NCBI RefSeq assembly: GCF_029537395.1
Contig: NZ_CP120677.1
Span: 186,001 to 250,000 of the forward strand
Direction of reading: 5' to 3'
Length of the DNA stretch: 64,000 bases
DNA from: Tissierella sp. Yu-01
Lineage (GTDB): Bacteria > Bacillota > Clostridia > Tissierellales > Tissierellaceae
A program made the position numbers and the translations under genes. Below are positions 1-9,105 of the stretch, piece by piece; the first letter of the stretch is position 1, and each line of letters begins with the position of its first letter. The notes beneath the pieces were generated by a model. It was not told the origin of the DNA. It worked only from the letters and a program-made list of their open reading frames with translations, and made no database searches.

Positions 1-1
1 A

Positions 2-1708
2 AAGGTATTTGAAATGTTTGCTAAAGCGGAAACACTAGGAATATTTCAATTTGAAAGTCCTGGTATGAGAGCTTTCCTTAAGGAATTAAGACCTAATATA
101 TTTGAAGATTTAATCGCAGCTAACTCTCTATTTAGACCTGGACCAATGAATCAGATCCCAACATTTGTTGAATGTAAACATGATCCCTCTAAGATAACTT
201 ATATTCATCCTAAACTTGAACCAATACTTAATGTAACCTATGGTTGCATAGTGTACCAGGAACAAGTTATGCAGATTGTAAGGGATTTAGGAGGATATAC
301 ATTAGGTAGAGCAGACTTAGTAAGAAGAGCAATGAGTAAAAAGAAAATGGATGTCATGGAACAGGAAAGAAGAAACTTCATCCATGGCCAACTTGACGAA
401 TATGGAAATATCCTTATACCTGGTGCAATTAGAAAAGGAGTAGATGAAGAATCTGCTAATAAAATATTCGACTTAATGATTGACTTTGCAAATTATGCCT
501 TCAATAAATCTCATTCAGCCGCTTATGCTGTTGTTGCTTATAGAACAGCATGGTTAAAGTATTATTATCCAGTAGAGTTTATGGCAGCTCAAATATCCTC
601 GATTATGGATAGTACAACACAGGTGTCTTTATATATACAAGAATGTAAAAGACTTGGAATTGAGGTGTTGCCACCAGATGTAAATTCGTCCCATGATAAG
701 TTCACTGTAAGTGACAATAAGATTCGCTTTGGTTTAAGTGCAGTTAAAAATGTTGGAAGTGGATTAATTAGAGCAATTGTAAAAGCGAGAGCAAATGATA
801 GATTTTATAGTTTTACAGATTTTGTTGAAAGGATAGAAAAAATAGACTCCACAGTTATGAATAAGAGGGCTGTTGAAAGCCTTATAAAATGTGGAGCATT
901 GGATTCAATTGGAGCTAATCGTGCACAGTTTTTATCTATTTTTGAAAAGGTAATAGATGGGGTACATTCAGATAGAAAAAGAAATATTGAAGGTCAATTT
1001 TCATTGTTTGATGTAGTTGAGGATAATGTGCAAAAGGATAATCTGCCCAATATCAAAGAATTCCCTCAAAAAACTCTATTACAAATGGAGAAGGAAATGC
1101 TGGGGATATACGTATCAGGCCACCCTTTAGAGCCCTACGTAAAAGAACTAAATAAAGTTTCAACTATAACTACAACTGAACTATCTATGGAATTAGATGA
1201 GGTAAAAACTGAGATTAGAGATGGTCAGAAGGTAACTATAGGTGGTATAATAGTAGAGAAGAAGAATAAGGTAACAAAGAATAATAATATGATGGCTTTT
1301 ATATCCCTCGAAGATATATATGGTTCTGTAGAATGTATTGCATTTCCTACAACTTATGATAAATATAATAAATATTTAACAGAGGATGAGGTTGTTGTAG
1401 TCGAAGGTAGATTATCGATTTCTGAAGTTGAAGATACCAAGATAATATGTGAAAAAATAATGCCTTTAAATAATTATAAGATGAATAAATTATATATAAG
1501 ATTGTCAAAAGACAGCAAAGCTAATTTATTTGATCAAATAAAAGAAATTTTAAGAAGATACCCTGGAGATATTCCAGTATATGTATATATGGAAAAAACA
1601 AAGAAGACAGTTGTAGCAGATAGATCTTTATGGATTAGTCTAGAAAACAGAAAAGTAGAAGCTGAATTACAAACAGTATTAGGGAAAGATTGTGTGAAAT
1701 TATCTTAA
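2..1708 (+). CDS. dnaE: DNA polymerase III subunit alpha, C-terminal part (5' end outside window)
   Basis: This is the replicative polymerase alpha subunit of the DnaE type. The frame is already open at base 2, so the gene begins upstream and 569 codons are visible of a family length near 1,150. The visible part starts in the palm/fingers region (TLGIFQFESPGM; FEDLIAANSLFRPGPM, where the third catalytic aspartate of the family is expected). It continues through the FNKSHSAAYAVVAYRT motif, a helix-hairpin-helix stretch, and an OB-fold around visible residues 410-480 (GQKVTIGGIIVEKK ... VEGRLSISE). The chain ends with a small C-terminal domain. It is followed at 34 bp by a small DUF2007-like gene and then pfkA and pyk, an order common in Clostridia. 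Family assignment is very secure; only the N-terminal PHP domain cannot be seen. Confidence 0.97.
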   Translation, partial: KVFEMFAKAETLGIFQFESPGMRAFLKELRPNIFEDLIAANSLFRPGPMNQIPTFVECKHDPSKITYIHPKLEPILNVTYGCIVYQEQVMQIVRDLGGYTLGRADLVRRAMSKKKMDVMEQERRNFIHGQLDEYGNILIPGAIRKGVDEESANKIFDLMIDFANYAFNKSHSAAYAVVAYRTAWLKYYYPVEFMAAQISSIMDSTTQVSLYIQECKRLGIEVLPPDVNSSHDKFTVSDNKIRFGLSAVKNVGSGLIRAIVKARANDRFYSFTDFVERIEKIDSTVMNKRAVESLIKCGALDSIGANRAQFLSIFEKVIDGVHSDRKRNIEGQFSLFDVVEDNVQKDNLPNIKEFPQKTLLQMEKEMLGIYVSGHPLEPYVKELNKVSTITTTELSMELDEVKTEIRDGQKVTIGGIIVEKKNKVTKNNNMMAFISLEDIYGSVECIAFPTTYDKYNKYLTEDEVVVVEGRLSISEVEDTKIICEKIMPLNNYKMNKLYIRLSKDSKANLFDQIKEILRRYPGDIPVYVYMEKTKKTVVADRSLWISLENRKVEAELQTVLGKDCVKLS

Positions 1709-1742
1709 AATAATTCTTTTAAATTGAGCATGGAGGGGTATT

Positions 1743-1937
1743 ATGTGGACTACCATATATGTAGCTACAGACAAGAAACAAGCTGAAAGTATTGAAAATA
1801 GTTTAAAGGCCGAAGGATTCTTGGTAAAGGTTAAGAGTGTCTATGATTCTGAAAGCGGGAGCCTGTTTGAGATATTAGTCTTAAAGTATGAGGCTGAAGA
1901 TGCTCAGGATGCATTGATGGAAAAGGGAATAATATAA
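1743..1937 (+). CDS. Small DUF2007-like putative signal-transducing protein
   Basis: A 64-residue protein with a good ribosome binding site (GGAGGGG, about 8 bases before ATG). The pattern MWTTIYVATDKKQAESIENSLKAEG, with a beta strand, a helix and then a second strand (FLVKVKSVY), resembles the DUF2007 'putative signal transducing protein' fold. Similar short proteins sit between dnaE and pfkA in clostridial genomes. It has no enzyme motif, signal peptide or membrane segment. It probably shares the dnaE transcript. The molecular role is unknown. Confidence 0.7.
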   Translation: MWTTIYVATDKKQAESIENSLKAEGFLVKVKSVYDSESGSLFEILVLKYEAEDAQDALMEKGII

Positions 1938-1940
1938 TTT

Positions 1941-2127
1941 GATTTCATCCCGACCGTAGTGGAGGGATCTTGGGTTTAGGTTATAACGAGGTGAATGATA
2001 TCCCCCGCTTCTATAAGCGGTCGGGTACCTATTTAAATAAACAGGTGGTGCGTTATAATCGCTCACCTCGTTGCAGTGGTGTGATGAAATTGCTATGCAA
2101 TTTCTTCCGATACTTAAATATTTTATG
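1941..2127. repeat. Intergenic palindromic repeat element, copy 1
   Basis: The dnaE-pfkA gap holds a structured repeat. It starts with a 26-base unit at 1945-1970 (TCATCCCGACC, then GTAGTGGAGGGATCT) that recurs exactly at 4946-4971. It is followed by inverted arms AACGAGGTGA (1985-1994) and TCACCTCGTT (2063-2072), an inner hairpin CCGCTT/AAGCGG (2005-2020), and a small hairpin near 2088-2104 (AAATTGC/GCAATTT). The layout is that of a folded intergenic repeat, not a gene; short reading frames here are artefacts. Function unknown. Confidence 0.75.
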
Positions 2128-2138
2128 AGGAGGATTTT

Positions 2139-3098
2139 ATGAAGACAATAGGGGTACTTACAAGTGGTGGAGATGCTCCGGGTATGAATGCTGCATTAAG
2201 GGCTGTAGTTCGTGCTGGTTTATATAATGATATAAGAATGATGGGAATAATGCAAGGTTATGACGGACTTTTAAAAGGTAATATAGATGATATGAACTTA
2301 TCATCAGTGGCAGATATAATTCATCGAGGGGGAACAGTCCTAAAAACAGCCCGCTCTGAAGAGTTTGCAACTGAAGCAGGGCTTAATAAAGCCTTAAATG
2401 TAATTGATATTTTTAATATAGACGGATTAATAGTATTAGGTGGAGATGGTACATTAAAGGGAGCTAAAGCATTATCAGATGCTGGAATACCTACAATTGG
2501 GATACCATGTACTATAGACAATGATTTGGCATATACGGACTATACAATTGGATTTTTTACTGCAGTAGAAACAGTTGTTGAAGCCATAAGTAAAATTAGA
2601 GATACATCTACTTCCCATGGAAGAGCAAGTGTAATTGAAGTAATGGGCAGAAATTGTGGAGATATAGCATTATATGCTGGACTTGCAGGTGGTGCAGAGA
2701 GTATAATAGTTCCAGAGATAGATTATGATATAGATGAAATATGCGAGAAGGTTTTAAGAGGAAGAAATAGAGGCAAATTGCATCATATTATAATTGTAGC
2801 AGAAGGAGTTGGTAATCCTTATAATATCGCTAAAGTAATGGAAGATAAAACAGGAATAGAAACAAAAGTTACGGTATTGGGATATCTTCAAAGAGGTGGA
2901 ACGCCTAATACAGTGGACAGAATTATGGGTTGTGAAATGGGTAAACGAGCTGTAGAATTATTGCTTGAAGGTAAATCAAATAGGGTATTAGGAATAAAGT
3001 GTAACAATATATTTGATATGGACATAAGCGAAGCCTTAAGTATGAAAAAAATATTTGATGTAGAAATGTATAATACAGCAAATGTATTATCACTATAG
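2139..3098 (+). CDS. pfkA: 6-phosphofructokinase, ATP-dependent
   Basis: The 319-residue length is typical of bacterial PfkA, the committed step of glycolysis (fructose-6-phosphate to fructose-1,6-bisphosphate). Visible motifs are [18 protein letters not shown] at residues 7-24, GGDGTLKGA near residue 100, the catalytic TIDND near 125 ([15 protein letters not shown]), [13 protein letters not shown] near 165, and [14 protein letters not shown] near 245. The GGDG form (glycine, not aspartate, at the fourth position) points to ATP rather than pyrophosphate as phosphoryl donor. The start follows a strong GAGGAGG site. It lies 11 bp before pyk, so the two lower-glycolysis control enzymes form one operon. 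Confidence 0.97.
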   Translation: MKTIGVLTSGGDAPGMNAALRAVVRAGLYNDIRMMGIMQGYDGLLKGNIDDMNLSSVADIIHRGGTVLKTARSEEFATEAGLNKALNVIDIFNIDGLIVLGGDGTLKGAKALSDAGIPTIGIPCTIDNDLAYTDYTIGFFTAVETVVEAISKIRDTSTSHGRASVIEVMGRNCGDIALYAGLAGGAESIIVPEIDYDIDEICEKVLRGRNRGKLHHIIIVAEGVGNPYNIAKVMEDKTGIETKVTVLGYLQRGGTPNTVDRIMGCEMGKRAVELLLEGKSNRVLGIKCNNIFDMDISEALSMKKIFDVEMYNTANVLSL

Positions 3099-3109
3099 GA
3101 GGTATACAA

Positions 3110-4867
3110 ATGAAAAAAACAAAAATTGTAGCTACAATAGGACCTGCATCTGAATCAAAGGAAGTTCTGAGAAAGCTATTTTCGAATGGCGTAAATGTAT
3201 GTAGACTAAACTTTTCTCATGGAAGCCACGAAGAACATCAAAAGAGAATTGACACAATAAAAGAAGTAAGAACTGAGATGGATTTACCTATTGCCATAAT
3301 GCTGGATACAAAAGGCCCAGAAATCAGACTTGGAGATTTTAAAGAAGGAACTATCGAAATCAATCAGGACGACATATTTACCTTAACATCCAGGGATATT
3401 CTAGGTGACAACACCATAGTAAGCGTAACATATAAAGGTTTACCAAATGATGTAGAAGTTGGTGGAAGAATATTAATTGATGATGGATTAGTAGAGTTAC
3501 AGGTACTTGAGATTATTGATAATACAGATATAAAATGTATTGCAATAAATAGTGGTACTCTAAAAAATCATAAAGGTGTAAACGTACCAAATGTTAAGAT
3601 AAATCTTCCTGCTGTTACAGAAAAGGATATTGAAGATATTAAGTTTGGAATTAAAAATGAAATAGATTTTGTTGCAGTGTCATTCGTTAGAACGGCAAAT
3701 GATGTAAACGTTATTAGAAGAATACTTGAAGAAAATGCTGGTCAGCATATAGAATTAATATCTAAGATAGAAAGCCAGCAAGGTGTAGATAACATAGATG
3801 AAATCCTCCAAGTATCAGATGGAATAATGGTAGCTCGTGGTGACTTGGGAGTAGAAGTTCAAACTGAAGAAATACCTTTAATACAGAAAATGTTGATCCA
3901 AAAATGTAATATAGCTGGAAAGCCAGTTATTACAGCTACTCAAATGTTAGATTCCATGATGAGAAACCCTAGACCTACGAGAGCAGAGGTTACGGATGTA
4001 GCTAATGCTATACTTGATGGAAGTAGTGCAATAATGCTCTCAGGAGAAACTGCTGCAGGTAAATATCCTGTAGAGGCTGTTAAAATGATGCATAGCATAG
4101 CTATAACTACTGAAGATTCATTGGATTATGGTGAATTATTGAAGGCTAGAACTGCTATGACGCAATTAACAATCACCAATGCAATTGGTAAGGCAACTTG
4201 TACAACAGCACAAGACCTTGACGTAGCTGCAATAATTACAGCAACATCCTCTGGACATACATCTAAGGCTATATCCAAATTTAGACCAAAGGCACCTATA
4301 ATAGCAGTAACAACTACAGAGTCAGTTAGAAGAAAACTAGCTTTAGAGTGGGGAGTGTATCCGATAACTGCTCCTGTGAGTACATCAACAGATGAGGTTT
4401 TAGAAAACTCCATCAGTGCAGCTATTAAGAATGAGTATGTAAGTGAAGGAGATTTAGTAGTTATCACAGCTGGTATTCCAGTAGGTTTATCAGGTACAAC
4501 GAATATGATTAAAGTTCACACTATCGGTAAGGTTTTATTAATAGGTCAAGGAATTGGTAATAAAGTAGGTACAGGTAGAGTTTGTATCGGGAACTCAGAA
4601 GAGGACTTATTAGCTAATTTTGAAGATGGAGATATAATAGTTACTAACTGCACCCATAAGGAAATGGTAACTTTTATGGAAAGAGCCTCAGCTATAATTG
4701 CAGAAGAAGGAGGACTTACATCCCATAGTGCCATAGTTGGACTTAACTTAGAGAAGCCAACTATAGTAGGGGCAAAGGATGCTAGAAGTATCTTAAAGAA
4801 TGGAGATATAGTTACAGTTGATTCCTCAACAGGTCAAGTATTCAACGGACAGGCGAGGGTACTTTAA
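3110..4867 (+). CDS. pyk: Pyruvate kinase with C-terminal PEP-utiliser mobile domain
   Basis: Converts phosphoenolpyruvate and ADP to pyruvate and ATP. At 585 residues it is the long form found in many Firmicutes: the TIM barrel begins KTKIVATIGPAS, with NFSHGSHEEH, LDTKGPEIRLG, the active-site ISKIESQQGV near residue 220, MVARGDLGVE and ITATQMLDSM. An extra domain from about residue 475 contains GGLTSHSAIVG, the phosphohistidine-type motif of PEP-utilising enzymes. In pyruvate kinases this extension is usually regulatory or structural. The start has an AGGAGG site 6 bp upstream and follows pfkA by 11 bp. Very secure. Confidence 0.97.
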   Translation: MKKTKIVATIGPASESKEVLRKLFSNGVNVCRLNFSHGSHEEHQKRIDTIKEVRTEMDLPIAIMLDTKGPEIRLGDFKEGTIEINQDDIFTLTSRDILGDNTIVSVTYKGLPNDVEVGGRILIDDGLVELQVLEIIDNTDIKCIAINSGTLKNHKGVNVPNVKINLPAVTEKDIEDIKFGIKNEIDFVAVSFVRTANDVNVIRRILEENAGQHIELISKIESQQGVDNIDEILQVSDGIMVARGDLGVEVQTEEIPLIQKMLIQKCNIAGKPVITATQMLDSMMRNPRPTRAEVTDVANAILDGSSAIMLSGETAAGKYPVEAVKMMHSIAITTEDSLDYGELLKARTAMTQLTITNAIGKATCTTAQDLDVAAIITATSSGHTSKAISKFRPKAPIIAVTTTESVRRKLALEWGVYPITAPVSTSTDEVLENSISAAIKNEYVSEGDLVVITAGIPVGLSGTTNMIKVHTIGKVLLIGQGIGNKVGTGRVCIGNSEEDLLANFEDGDIIVTNCTHKEMVTFMERASAIIAEEGGLTSHSAIVGLNLEKPTIVGAKDARSILKNGDIVTVDSSTGQVFNGQARVL

Positions 4868-4898
4868 TCAGTAGATAGTGAATAGTGAATAGGAACAG

Positions 4899-4971
4899 TA
4901 GGCGCCTCTGGCGCCTATCTGTCATTCTAAGTCTGTCCACGCTAGTCATCCCGACCGTAGTGGAGGGATCT
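4899..4971. repeat. Perfect GC-rich hairpin plus intergenic repeat, copy 2
   Basis: After pyk there is a perfect palindrome, TAGGCGCC-TCT-GGCGCCTA (4899-4917), unusually GC-rich for this region. It lacks a clear T-tract, so it may be a weak terminator for pfkA-pyk or part of the repeat. It is followed by an exact second copy of the 26-base repeat unit at 4946-4971. Translation through this repeat produces a false 38-residue N-terminal extension on the next gene. Confidence 0.7.
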
Positions 4972-4998
4972 CGGTTTTATTTAAATAAGAGGTGTTAT

Positions 4999-6870
4999 AT
5001 GATTTTACTTAATATAGAAAATGTATCAAAGGCATATACAGAAAAAGCATTATTAAAAAATGTATCTTTTGGAATCATGGAAAATGATAAGATAGGTTTA
5101 ATCGGAGTTAATGGTACAGGGAAGACAACTTTATTAAAGCTAATTGCTAGTATTGAAGAGCCAGATGAGGGCAGAATCATAAAGACTAATAATGTTAATA
5201 TTGAATACTTACCTCAAAATCCACATTTTGATCCAAATGCAAAAGTAATTGAGCAGGTGTTCAAAGGGAATTCTGAAAACATGAAGGTTATAAGGGAATA
5301 TGAATCAGCAATAAATGATCCTAATTCTCCTAAGGATAGAATAATTAAATTGACACAGCTAATGGATGAAATCAATGGCTGGGAACTGGAAAGTGAAGCT
5401 AAAAATGTATTAACAAAGTTAGGAATAAACAGATTTGAGGAGTTAATAGGGAATCTTTCTGGAGGACAGAAGAAAAGAGTAGCTTTAGCATCTGCATTAA
5501 TTAATCCTTCTGATTTACTAATACTTGATGAGCCGACAAATCATCTTGATAATGAAACAATAGACTGGCTTGAGGAATATCTTCAGCATCGAAAAGGTGC
5601 ACTTCTAATGATTACCCATGATAGATACTTTTTAGATAGAGTAGTTAAACAGATAATCGAATTAGATGATGGTAATTTATATTCATACAAAGGTAATTAT
5701 AGTTATTTCGTTGAAAAGAAATCGGAGAGAGAAGAAAGTATTATAGCCACAGAACTAAAAAGACAAAATCTTTATAGAAAAGAATTGGCTTGGATGAAGC
5801 GTGGGGCCAGGGCAAGAACTACTAAGCAAAAGGCAAGGATTCAAAGATTTAACGAATTAGAAGAAAATGCAGTAGATTTAGCCAATGAAAAGCTAGAAAT
5901 ATCTGTAGCTAGTTCCAGATTGGGTAAGAAGATAATAGAACTAAAAGAAATTTTCAAATCCTATGGAGATTTAAATCTAATTAAGGACTTTACCTATACT
6001 GTATTGAGAGATGATAGAGTTGGCATTTTAGGACCAAATGGTATGGGCAAGTCTACACTATTAAAGATATTTGCAGGGAGATTAGCACCTGATGATGGAA
6101 CTGTTGAAATAGGTGAAACGGTGAAGATAGGTTATTTTTCACAGGAAACAACGGAAATGGATGATACCCAAAGGGTTATAGACTATATCAAAGATGCAGG
6201 AGAATATGTAACTACTTCAGATGAAACAAAGATTTCCGCATCGCAAATGCTTGAGAGATTCCTATTCCCACCAGATTTACAATGGAATCCTATAGGGAAA
6301 TTATCTGGGGGAGAAAAGAGAAGACTATATTTATTGAGAGTTTTAATGGAAGCCCCAAACGTACTTCTATTAGATGAACCTACAAATGATTTGGATATTC
6401 AAACTTTGACGATTTTAGAGGATTATATAGAGGAGTTTCCTGGAGCAGTAGTTATAGTATCACATGATAGATATTTACTTGATAAAATAGTAGAAAAGGT
6501 ATTTGTTTTCGAAGGTAATGGAAGAATAGTTGAATATACAGGAAATTATTCGTATTTTAGGGATATACAGAAGGAAGTAGAAACAGAGGAAAAGGCAAAA
6601 GAACCTAAAGTTGAAAGAAAAAAATCATCAAATAAGAAACTAAAATTCACATATAGTGAACAGCGAGAATGGGAAACAATAGATGAAGATATAGTAGCTT
6701 TAGAAGAAAGAATAGCTAATGTAGAAAAAGAAATGGAAACTGTGGCAACACAATATACAAAATTAGAAGAGTTGATGAATCAAAAACAAGATCTTGAAAA
6801 TCAACTGGAAGAAAAAATGGATAGATGGGTCTATCTATCTGAATTGGATGAAAAGATAAAGAATCAGTGA
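4999..6870 (+). CDS. ABC-F family ATPase, Uup-like
   Basis: A 623-residue soluble protein with two ABC cassettes and no membrane segments, the ABC-F layout of ribosome-associated ATPases. First cassette: Walker A GVNGTGKTT, signature LSGGQKKR, Walker B LLILDEPTNHLD. Second cassette: Walker A GPNGMGKST, signature LSGGEKRR, Walker B VLLLDEPTNDLD. Between them is the ABC-F linker (ELAWMKRGARARTTKQKAR). The tail after about residue 530 is charged and ends in a coiled coil (EERIANVEKEMETVATQY), as in Uup. The start at 4999 is chosen because of the AAGAGGTG site just upstream; the frame extends to 4885 but only through repeat DNA. Likely role: translation or ribosome maintenance; drug resistance is possible but not shown. 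Confidence 0.92.
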   Translation: MILLNIENVSKAYTEKALLKNVSFGIMENDKIGLIGVNGTGKTTLLKLIASIEEPDEGRIIKTNNVNIEYLPQNPHFDPNAKVIEQVFKGNSENMKVIREYESAINDPNSPKDRIIKLTQLMDEINGWELESEAKNVLTKLGINRFEELIGNLSGGQKKRVALASALINPSDLLILDEPTNHLDNETIDWLEEYLQHRKGALLMITHDRYFLDRVVKQIIELDDGNLYSYKGNYSYFVEKKSEREESIIATELKRQNLYRKELAWMKRGARARTTKQKARIQRFNELEENAVDLANEKLEISVASSRLGKKIIELKEIFKSYGDLNLIKDFTYTVLRDDRVGILGPNGMGKSTLLKIFAGRLAPDDGTVEIGETVKIGYFSQETTEMDDTQRVIDYIKDAGEYVTTSDETKISASQMLERFLFPPDLQWNPIGKLSGGEKRRLYLLRVLMEAPNVLLLDEPTNDLDIQTLTILEDYIEEFPGAVVIVSHDRYLLDKIVEKVFVFEGNGRIVEYTGNYSYFRDIQKEVETEEKAKEPKVERKKSSNKKLKFTYSEQREWETIDEDIVALEERIANVEKEMETVATQYTKLEELMNQKQDLENQLEEKMDRWVYLSELDEKIKNQ

Positions 6871-6883
6871 AAGGCGTGTTTTA

Positions 6884-9061
6884 ATGAAAAGTTTAGTTTT
6901 AGCAGAAAAGCCATCTGTAGGTAGAGATATTGCCAGGGTTTTAAACTGCAATAAAAAAGGAAATGGATACCTTGAGGGAAATAAATATATAGTAACATGG
7001 GCACTAGGTCACTTAGTTACCTTAGCAGACCCTGAGGAATACAATAAGGAATATAAGACATGGAAACTTGAGGATTTGCCAATACTTCCAAAGGAAATGA
7101 ATCTTGTTGTTATTAAACAGAGCAGTAAGCAGTATTATGTAGTAAAGGAACAGATGCATAGGAAAGACGTAAATGAAATAATAATAGCTACTGATGCAGG
7201 AAGAGAAGGAGAATTAGTTGCCCGTTGGATAATAGATAAGGCTCATGTTAAAAAGCCCCTTAAAAGATTGTGGATATCCTCAGTAACTGATAAAGCCATA
7301 AAAGATGGTTTTAATAAACTCAAAGATGGTAAGGCTTATGAGAACTTATATGAATCTGCTAAAGGTAGAGCAGAGGCAGACTGGATTGTGGGAATCAATG
7401 CGACTAGAGCATTGACAGTAAAATATAATTCACAGCTATCCTGTGGTCGTGTACAAACACCAACTTTAGCAATAATAGCACAAAGAGAAGAAGAGATAAA
7501 AAACTTTAAGCCAAGGGATTATTTTGGAATAGTAGCAGCAACTAAAGATATAAGATTAACTTGGCAGGATAGTAAGACTAAGGACATTAAAACATTCAAT
7601 AAAGAAACATCAGATAAAATACTAAGCTCCATAAAAGGAAAGCAGTGCAAGGTAGTAGATGTAGAAAAGACATTAAAGAAAAAGTATTCATCAAATCTTT
7701 ACGACTTGACAGAGCTTCAAAGAGATGCTAATAAGATCTTTGGGTTTTCTGCAAAGGAAACACTATCAATAATGCAAAGATTATATGAAAGTCATAAGGT
7801 ATTGACATATCCAAGAACAGATTCAAGATACCTAACGGAGGATATAGTTCCTACATTACAAGATAGACTTAAAGCAATCAATGTGGGGTCTTATTCTAAA
7901 TATGTAAAAACATTACTTTCTAAACCTATTAAAGGCAATAAATCCTTCGTTGATAATTCAAAGGTTTCAGATCATCATGCTATCATACCAACTGAACAAA
8001 GGGTTATGCTTTCTGACTTAAGCGATAAGGAAAGAAAGATATTTGATCTTGTTGTAAAAAGGTTTTTAGCTGTTCTATATCCACCTTTTGAATATGAACA
8101 AACAACTATTAAAGCCAATATTGGTGTAGAGTCTTTTATAGCTAGAGGAAAAAGAGTTATAAATGAGGGATTTAAGGAAATCTATTCCAATAATGATGAA
8201 GAAGATTCAGATGATGATATAAAAGAGCAAACTTTACCTATAATCAATAAGGGTGATGTGTTAGAAGTTATATCATTAACTCAGACAAATGGAAAGACAA
8301 AACCTCCAGCTCCTTTTAACGAGGGTACATTGCTTTCAGCAATGGAGAACCCAACGAAGTATATGGATTCCCACAACAAGGAGTTAGTTAAAATAATAGG
8401 AGAAACAGGTGGAATAGGAACAGTAGCTACAAGGGCTGATATCATAGAAAAATTATTTAATACCTTTCTAATTGAGAATAGAGGTAAGAGTATCTATATA
8501 ACAAACAAAGGAAAACAACTTCTAGATCTAGTTCCCATGGACCTAAGGTCCCCTGATTTAACCGCAGAGTGGGAAAAGAAACTAGGGTTGATTGCCAATG
8601 GAAAGTTAAATAGGAAATCATTCATTAATGAAATGAGAGAATATGCTAAGACTATTACTAATGATATAAAGGAAAGTAGTGAAATATTTAGGCATGATAA
8701 TTTGACAAGAACTAAGTGCCCAGAGTGTGGGAAGTATATGCTTGAGGTAAAAGGTAAAAAAGGCAAGATGTATGTTTGCCAGGACAGAGAATGCGGACAT
8801 AGAAAGAGTATCTCAAGAGTCACTAATGCTAGATGTCCAAATTGTCATAAGAAATTAGAGCTTCGTGGAGAGGGAGAAGGACAAATCTTTACATGCTCAT
8901 GCGGATATCGGGAAAAACTATCTACCTTTGAGGAAAGACGTAAAAAGGAGAAGAATAAGGTAAATAAGAAAGACGTATCTAAATTCTTAAAAGAGCAAAA
9001 GAATAGCAATGGTAATATAAATACAGAATTAGCAGATGCATTATCTAAACTAAAGTTTTAG
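6884..9061 (+). CDS. topB: DNA topoisomerase III (type IA)
   Basis: A 725-residue type IA topoisomerase that relaxes negative supercoils and decatenates DNA by a single-strand break. The N-terminal Toprim domain starts KSLVLAEKPSVGRDIARVL and contains DAGREGELVAR near residue 105. The active-site tyrosine lies in LTYPRTDSRYL near residue 310. HHAIIPTEQ follows near 365. The C-terminus carries two zinc-ribbon-like clusters (CPECGKY ... CQDREC and CPNCHKK ... CSCGY) between about residues 610 and 690, then a basic tail. It begins 13 bp after the ABC-F gene, so co-transcription is likely. Confidence 0.96.
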   Translation: MKSLVLAEKPSVGRDIARVLNCNKKGNGYLEGNKYIVTWALGHLVTLADPEEYNKEYKTWKLEDLPILPKEMNLVVIKQSSKQYYVVKEQMHRKDVNEIIIATDAGREGELVARWIIDKAHVKKPLKRLWISSVTDKAIKDGFNKLKDGKAYENLYESAKGRAEADWIVGINATRALTVKYNSQLSCGRVQTPTLAIIAQREEEIKNFKPRDYFGIVAATKDIRLTWQDSKTKDIKTFNKETSDKILSSIKGKQCKVVDVEKTLKKKYSSNLYDLTELQRDANKIFGFSAKETLSIMQRLYESHKVLTYPRTDSRYLTEDIVPTLQDRLKAINVGSYSKYVKTLLSKPIKGNKSFVDNSKVSDHHAIIPTEQRVMLSDLSDKERKIFDLVVKRFLAVLYPPFEYEQTTIKANIGVESFIARGKRVINEGFKEIYSNNDEEDSDDDIKEQTLPIINKGDVLEVISLTQTNGKTKPPAPFNEGTLLSAMENPTKYMDSHNKELVKIIGETGGIGTVATRADIIEKLFNTFLIENRGKSIYITNKGKQLLDLVPMDLRSPDLTAEWEKKLGLIANGKLNRKSFINEMREYAKTITNDIKESSEIFRHDNLTRTKCPECGKYMLEVKGKKGKMYVCQDRECGHRKSISRVTNARCPNCHKKLELRGEGEGQIFTCSCGYREKLSTFEERRKKEKNKVNKKDVSKFLKEQKNSNGNINTELADALSKLKF

Positions 9062-9105
9062 GACATTTCGTATAATGTAATATAATTAAGAGGGAGGAGG
9101 ATTTC

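Noticed and set aside
4126-4467. 113-residue minus-strand frame inside pyk
   Set aside because: Antisense shadow of a conserved coding region with no ribosome site or family match.
4885-4998. N-terminal 38-residue extension of the ABC-F protein
   Set aside because: It is translated from a GC hairpin and an intergenic repeat; a good ribosome binding site and ATG at 4999 match family starts.
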